From Fluviibacter sp039805865 (GTDB taxonomy: Bacteria; Pseudomonadota; Gammaproteobacteria; Burkholderiales; Rhodocyclaceae), in the NCBI GenBank assembly GCA_039805865.1, contig JBDLTI010000001.1, forward strand, positions 49,361 through 113,360: a stretch of 64,000 bases of DNA, written 5' to 3'. Below, one piece after another: positions 59,301 to 64,000 of this stretch (positions are counted from its first letter, which is position 1; each line of letters opens with the position of its first letter). The translations under genes were made by a program, and so were the position numbers. The notes under the pieces are model-generated. The model saw only the letters and a list, made by a program, of their open reading frames with translations. It searched no databases and was not told where the DNA came from.

Positions 59301-60586
59301 TGATTACGACCGAACTGGGTCAAGAGCGTGAGCGTCACAAAGTGCCTTACGGTGCGACGCTGATGGTCTCCGATGGCGACAACATCAAGGCGGGTAGCAA
59401 GCTGGCTACGTGGGATCCGCATACCCGTCCGATCATTACCGAGTACGCCGGTACCGCCCGCTTTGAGCACGTTGAAGAGGGTGTCACCGTCGCCAAACAG
59501 ATGGATGATGTGACCGGCCTGGCAACGCTGGTCGCGATCGATCCGAAGCGCGGCGGCAAAGCTCAGAACAAGGGTCTGCGTCCACAGGTTAAGCTGCTGG
59601 ATGCCAGCGGTAACGAAGTGCGTATCGCCGGTTCGGAGCACCCGGTGGCGATCGCCTTCCAGGTGGGTTCGATTATCAGCGTGACCGATGGTCAACAAGT
59701 GGGTGTGGGTGATGTGCTGGCCCGTATGCCACAGGAATCGGCCAAGACCCGTGATATTACCGGCGGTCTGCCACGCGTTGCCGAGCTGTTCGAAGCCCGT
59801 ACGCCGAAAGACACCGGTATGCTGGCTGAAGTCACCGGTACCGTGTCGTTCGGTAAGGATACCAAGGGCAAGCAACGCCTGGTGCTGACGGACCTCGAGG
59901 GCAACGACCACGAGTTCCTGATCCTGAAAGACAAGCATGTGTTGGTGCACGATGGTCAGGTCGTCAACAAGGGCGAACTGATTGTCGACGGCGAGCCGGA
60001 TCCGCAAGACATCCTTCGTCTGAAGGGTATCGAAGAGCTGGCCCGTTACATCACTGACGAAGTGCAGGACGTTTACCGTCTGCAAGGCGTTAAGATTAAC
60101 GACAAGCACATCGAAGTGATTGTTCGCCAGATGCTACGCCGCGTACAGATTACCGATCCGGCTGATTCGACCTACATCAAGGGCGAACAGGTCGAACGTT
60201 CGGAAGCGCTGATTACCAACGACGCTCTGCGCGCCGAAAGTAAGCGTGAAGCCGAATTCGAACCTGTCTTGCTGGGTATTACCAAGGCATCGCTGTCGAC
60301 GGATTCGTTCATCTCGGCCGCGTCGTTCCAGGAAACCACCCGTGTTCTGACCGAAGCCGCCATTATGGGCAAGCGCGACGATCTGCGTGGTCTCAAGGAA
60401 AACGTCATTGTGGGTCGCCTCATCCCGGCTGGTACGGGTCTGGCTTACCACGCAGCACGCCGCGGCCAGAGCGCCGCAGCCGCGCTGGACGATGCGTTCG
60501 AAACGCCGGCCGAAGCACTGGCTGTCGAAGAAATTGTGGCAGAAGCGCCGTCAGCAGATGCTGGCGAGGCAGACGCCGCCAACTGA
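56348..60586 (+). CDS. rpoC: RNA polymerase beta' subunit
   Basis: The beta' subunit carries the catalytic magnesium site. The 1412-residue length is normal. The N-terminal zinc ribbon ligands are C70, C72, C85 and C88; the catalytic aspartates are D460, D462 and D464 in NADFDGDQMAVHVP; the second zinc site includes the CATRYGLCAQCYG cysteines; the trigger-loop/bridge region contains GLMAKPDGSIIETPI. The C-terminus has an acidic, Ala/Glu-rich tail. It starts 96 bp after rpoB and is followed by tandem terminators. Confidence 0.98.
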   Translation: MKALLDLFKQVGPEEEFDAITIGLASPEKIRSWSFGEVKKPETINYRTFKPERDGLFCAKIFGPVKDYECLCGKYKRLKHRGVICEKCGVEVTLAKVRRERMAHIELASPVAHIWFLKSLPSRLGMVLDMSLRDIERVLYFEAFVVVNPGMTPLSRGQIMTEDDYNAKVEEFGDEFDAMMGAEGIREMLRSLDLDRETERLRSELATTGSEAKSKKLTKRLKILEAFQRSGIKPEWMILEVLPVLPPDLRPLVPLDGGRFATSDLNDLYRRVINRNNRLKRLLELRAPDIIVRNEKRMLQEAVDSLLDNGRRGKAMTGANKRPLKSLADMIKGKGGRFRQNLLGKRVDYSGRSVIVVGPQLKLHQCGLPKLMALELFKPFIFNRLEGMGLSTTIKQAKKMVENEEPIVWDILEEVIREHPVMLNRAPTLHRLGIQAFEPVLIEGKAIQLHPLVCAAFNADFDGDQMAVHVPLSLEAQMEARTLMLASNNVLSPANGQPIIVPSQDIVLGLYYATRERINAKGEGMIFADVAEVERALALKELDLHAKITVRLNEWQPKESGEGWVEVTNRYNTTAGRALLSLILPKGLPFKAIDKALKKKEISKLIDESFRRCGLKETVVFADKLMQNGFKLATRAGISFASCDMQVPAEKVDILNAAREEIKEIESQYTNGLVTGGERYNKVVDIWGRAGDQVAKVMMDRLGKEDVVDAEGKTVKQESFNSIYMMADSGARGSAAQIKQLAGMRGLMAKPDGSIIETPIYSNFREGLNVLEYFISTHGARKGLADTALKTANSGYLTRRLVDVTQDLVIIEDDCGTDNGFVVRALIEGGEVIEPLRDRILGRVTAADVIHPETQETLIETGTMLDEDLCDLIDQAGADEVKVRTPLTCATRYGLCAQCYGRDLGRGSMVNTGEAVGVIAAQSIGEPGTQLTMRTFHVGGAASRAAAASQVENKSAGVVRFSALMRYVTNARGEKIVITRSGEVLITTELGQERERHKVPYGATLMVSDGDNIKAGSKLATWDPHTRPIITEYAGTARFEHVEEGVTVAKQMDDVTGLATLVAIDPKRGGKAQNKGLRPQVKLLDASGNEVRIAGSEHPVAIAFQVGSIISVTDGQQVGVGDVLARMPQESAKTRDITGGLPRVAELFEARTPKDTGMLAEVTGTVSFGKDTKGKQRLVLTDLEGNDHEFLILKDKHVLVHDGQVVNKGELIVDGEPDPQDILRLKGIEELARYITDEVQDVYRLQGVKINDKHIEVIVRQMLRRVQITDPADSTYIKGEQVERSEALITNDALRAESKREAEFEPVLLGITKASLSTDSFISAASFQETTRVLTEAAIMGKRDDLRGLKENVIVGRLIPAGTGLAYHAARRGQSAAAALDDAFETPAEALAVEEIVAEAPSADAGEADAAN

Positions 60587-60599
60587 TTCAGGGGGTAAG

Positions 60600-60623
60600 G
60601 CGACCGTTCATGCGGTCGCTTTT
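60600..60623 (+). terminator. First rho-independent terminator after rpoC
   Basis: GCGACCG (60600-60606) pairs with CGGTCGC (60613-60619), loop TTCATG, followed by TTTT. It lies 13 bp after the rpoC stop and ends the rplKAJL-rpoBC transcription unit. Confidence 0.8.
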
Positions 60624-60624
60624 C

Positions 60625-60644
60625 CCCGGGTCAACCCGGGTTTT
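60625..60644 (+). terminator. Second, tandem terminator after rpoC
   Basis: CCCGGG (60625-60630) pairs with CCCGGG (60635-60640) around TCAA, followed by TTTT. Two terminators in series insulate rpoBC from the str operon, whose -35 box begins three bases later. Confidence 0.7.
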
Positions 60645-60646
60645 GG

Positions 60647-60676
60647 TTGACGGAAGGCTCTGTGGTGGTTTATCAT
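60647..60676 (+). promoter_or_regulatory. str operon promoter
   Basis: TTGACG (60647-60652) and TATCAT (60671-60676), each five of six to consensus, are 18 bp apart. Transcription should start near 60683, giving a 5' leader of about 150 nt before rpsL. It drives rpsL-rpsG-fusA-tuf. Confidence 0.75.
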
Positions 60677-60834
60677 CGCGGGTTTCTCCGGCTAAGCCGC
60701 TCGGTTTTCGTGCGGAACGCTGGTTTTGTAGCAGCGTTTCCGAGGGTTTGCCGGGCCGCCCACAGGGTGTGACCGCAACTTATTTGTAGGAAGAAGGGTG
60801 GGTTTCCACCCGGATTTATTGGGGATTTTTAGAT

Positions 60835-61212
60835 ATGCCAACCATTAATCAGCTCGTGCGTAAGCCGCGCGTCAAGGTTGAAGCCAAGAACAAGGTTCCG
60901 GCGCTTGAAGCTTGCCCGCAAAAACGTGGCGTTTGCACCCGCGTTTACACCACAACGCCTAAAAAACCGAACTCTGCTTTGCGTAAAGTTTGCAAGGTTC
61001 GTCTGACCAACGGTTTCGAGGTTATCTCGTACATCGGCGGTGAAGGCCACAACCTGCAGGAGCACTCGGTCGTCCTGATCCGCGGTGGTCGTGTTAAGGA
61101 TTTGCCAGGTGTGCGTTACCACACCGTCCGTGGCTCGCTGGATACCCAGGGCGTCAAGGATCGTAAGCAGTCCCGTTCGAAGTACGGCGCTAAGCGCCCG
61201 AAGGCCGCCTAA
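60835..61212 (+). CDS. rpsL: 30S ribosomal protein S12
   Basis: S12 lies at the decoding centre and controls accuracy. The 125-residue protein has the universal PTINQLVRKPR start and the conserved TPKKPNSALRK and GRVKDLPGVRYH segments. Lysines 43 and 88, where streptomycin-resistance mutations usually occur, are both wild type, so this allele should be streptomycin sensitive. First gene of the str operon. Confidence 0.98.
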   Translation: MPTINQLVRKPRVKVEAKNKVPALEACPQKRGVCTRVYTTTPKKPNSALRKVCKVRLTNGFEVISYIGGEGHNLQEHSVVLIRGGRVKDLPGVRYHTVRGSLDTQGVKDRKQSRSKYGAKRPKAA

Positions 61213-61252
61213 TCTAGGCCGCCTGCTGTCCGTTTTCTGAAAGGTAGTTAAC

Positions 61253-61723
61253 ATGCCCCGTCGTCGCGAAGTACCCAAACGTGACATCCTGCCGGATCCA
61301 AAGTTCGGCAATGTCGACGTATCGAAATTCGTTAATGTTCTGATGATCTCCGGCAAGAAGTCGGTTGCCGAACGTACCATTTACGGTGCGTTCGACCAGA
61401 TCACCACCAAAGGCGGTCGTGATCCGCTGGAAGTGTTTGCTCAGGCATTGAACAATGCCAAGCCAATGGTAGAAGTTAAGTCCCGCCGCGTTGGTGGTGC
61501 TAACTACCAGGTGCCGGTTGAAATCCGCCCGTCGCGTCGTATGGCGCTGGCGATGCGCTGGTTGCGCGATGCAGCCCGTAAGCGTTCGGAAAAATCCATG
61601 GGCGCACGTCTGGCTGCTGAGCTGGTTGAAGCTGCAGAAAACCGCGGCGGCGCTGTCAAGAAGCGTGACGAAGTCCACCGTATGGCAGAAGCCAACAAGG
61701 CCTTCTCGCACTTCCGCTTCTAA
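61253..61723 (+). CDS. rpsG: 30S ribosomal protein S7
   Basis: S7 nucleates assembly of the 30S head and represses the str operon in E. coli. The 156-residue protein starts PRRREVPKRDILPDPKFG, with KFVNVLMISGKKSVAERTIY and the helical core ALNNAKPMVEVKSRRVGG, and ends in the usual AEANKAFSHFRF. It lies 40 bp after rpsL, where the S7 regulatory site is located in E. coli; I did not identify that site here. Confidence 0.98.
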   Translation: MPRRREVPKRDILPDPKFGNVDVSKFVNVLMISGKKSVAERTIYGAFDQITTKGGRDPLEVFAQALNNAKPMVEVKSRRVGGANYQVPVEIRPSRRMALAMRWLRDAARKRSEKSMGARLAAELVEAAENRGGAVKKRDEVHRMAEANKAFSHFRF

Positions 61724-61750
61724 TCGTTTTAATTTTTTAAAGGTTGTATC

Positions 61751-63847
<2,097 letters not shown>

Positions 63848-63878
63848 TTTCGAATTCTGAACTTTTAAGGAAATTAAA

Positions 63879-64000
63879 ATGGCAAAGGGTAAGTTTGAAC
63901 GTACAAAGCCGCACGTAAACGTGGGCACGATTGGTCACGTTGACCATGGTAAGACGACGCTGACGGCAGCGATCGCTACGGTACTGGCCGCCAAGTTTGG
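63879..64000 (+). CDS. tuf: Elongation factor Tu (copy 2, partial)
   Basis: The second EF-Tu gene, last in the str operon, begins 31 bp after fusA with AAGGAAATTAAA before the ATG. Only 40 codons and two bases are in the window. All 122 bases match copy 1 (47029-47150) exactly, as do the few A residues just before the ATG, while the sequence further upstream differs. This pattern is expected from gene conversion between the duplicate tuf genes. Confidence 0.97.
   Translation, partial: MAKGKFERTKPHVNVGTIGHVDHGKTTLTAAIATVLAAKF

Overview
The window is a gene-dense stretch of chromosome from a betaproteobacterium. The evidence is the gene order tRNA-Tyr/Gly/Thr-tuf-tRNA-Trp-secE-nusG-rplKA-rplJL-rpoBC-rpsL-rpsG-fusA-tuf, gatCAB divergent from mreBCD-mrdA-rodA-rlpA, the pilMNOPQ-aroK-aroB-gltBD order, and a PhaM-like PHA granule protein. 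I cannot fix the order or genus; RpoB outside its insert reads most like Burkholderiales from memory. No phage, IS element, CRISPR array or rRNA operon is visible. Nearly all of it is core genome.

Layout. 1-2642 (minus): gatC-gatA-gatB, running off the left edge. 2885-11376 (plus): cell-shape operon mreB-mreC-mreD-mrdA-rodA-rlpA, then ybeD-lipB-lipA, closed by a terminator. 11433-18314 (minus): a tightly packed run ribBA-ribH-nusB-thiL-pgpA-pncC-purT-patatin lipoprotein. 18414-19174 (plus): a small toxin-antitoxin module with a two-site TGTACA operator, sitting between ribBA and ribE. 19211-27317 (minus): ubiB-symporter-VanZ protein-2Fe-2S ferredoxin-hydrolase-cutA-dsbD-ribE. 27350-30537 (plus): argS-SPOR protein-dsbA and a strong terminator. 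30772-36760 (plus): type IV pilus genes pilM-Q, then aroK-aroB. 37025-43167: gltB-gltD. 43266-46505: glmU, two small membrane proteins, a PhaM-like protein and a nitroreductase. 46606-64000 (plus): tRNA-tuf-secE-nusG, the L11/L10 ribosomal protein genes, rpoBC, and the str operon, whose second tuf copy is cut by the right edge.

How the genes work together: peptidoglycan elongation (MreBCD, PBP2, RodA, RlpA), lipoate synthesis (LipB, LipA), riboflavin synthesis (RibBA, RibH, RibE), periplasmic disulfide chemistry (DsbA, DsbD), pilus assembly (PilMNOPQ), shikimate and glutamate supply (AroK, AroB, GltBD), and the transcription/translation core.

The most notable signal is a roughly 72-residue insertion in RpoB (residues about 418-489), just ahead of the rifampicin region. 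Its predicted pattern of strands and helices and several key positions resemble the C-terminal domain of ribosomal protein bL12, which is encoded immediately upstream. Other items worth a look are the TA module and its operator, a probably leaderless argS, a compact PilQ without room for AMIN domains, a divergent PilM, and structured RNA between rplL, rpoB and rpoC.
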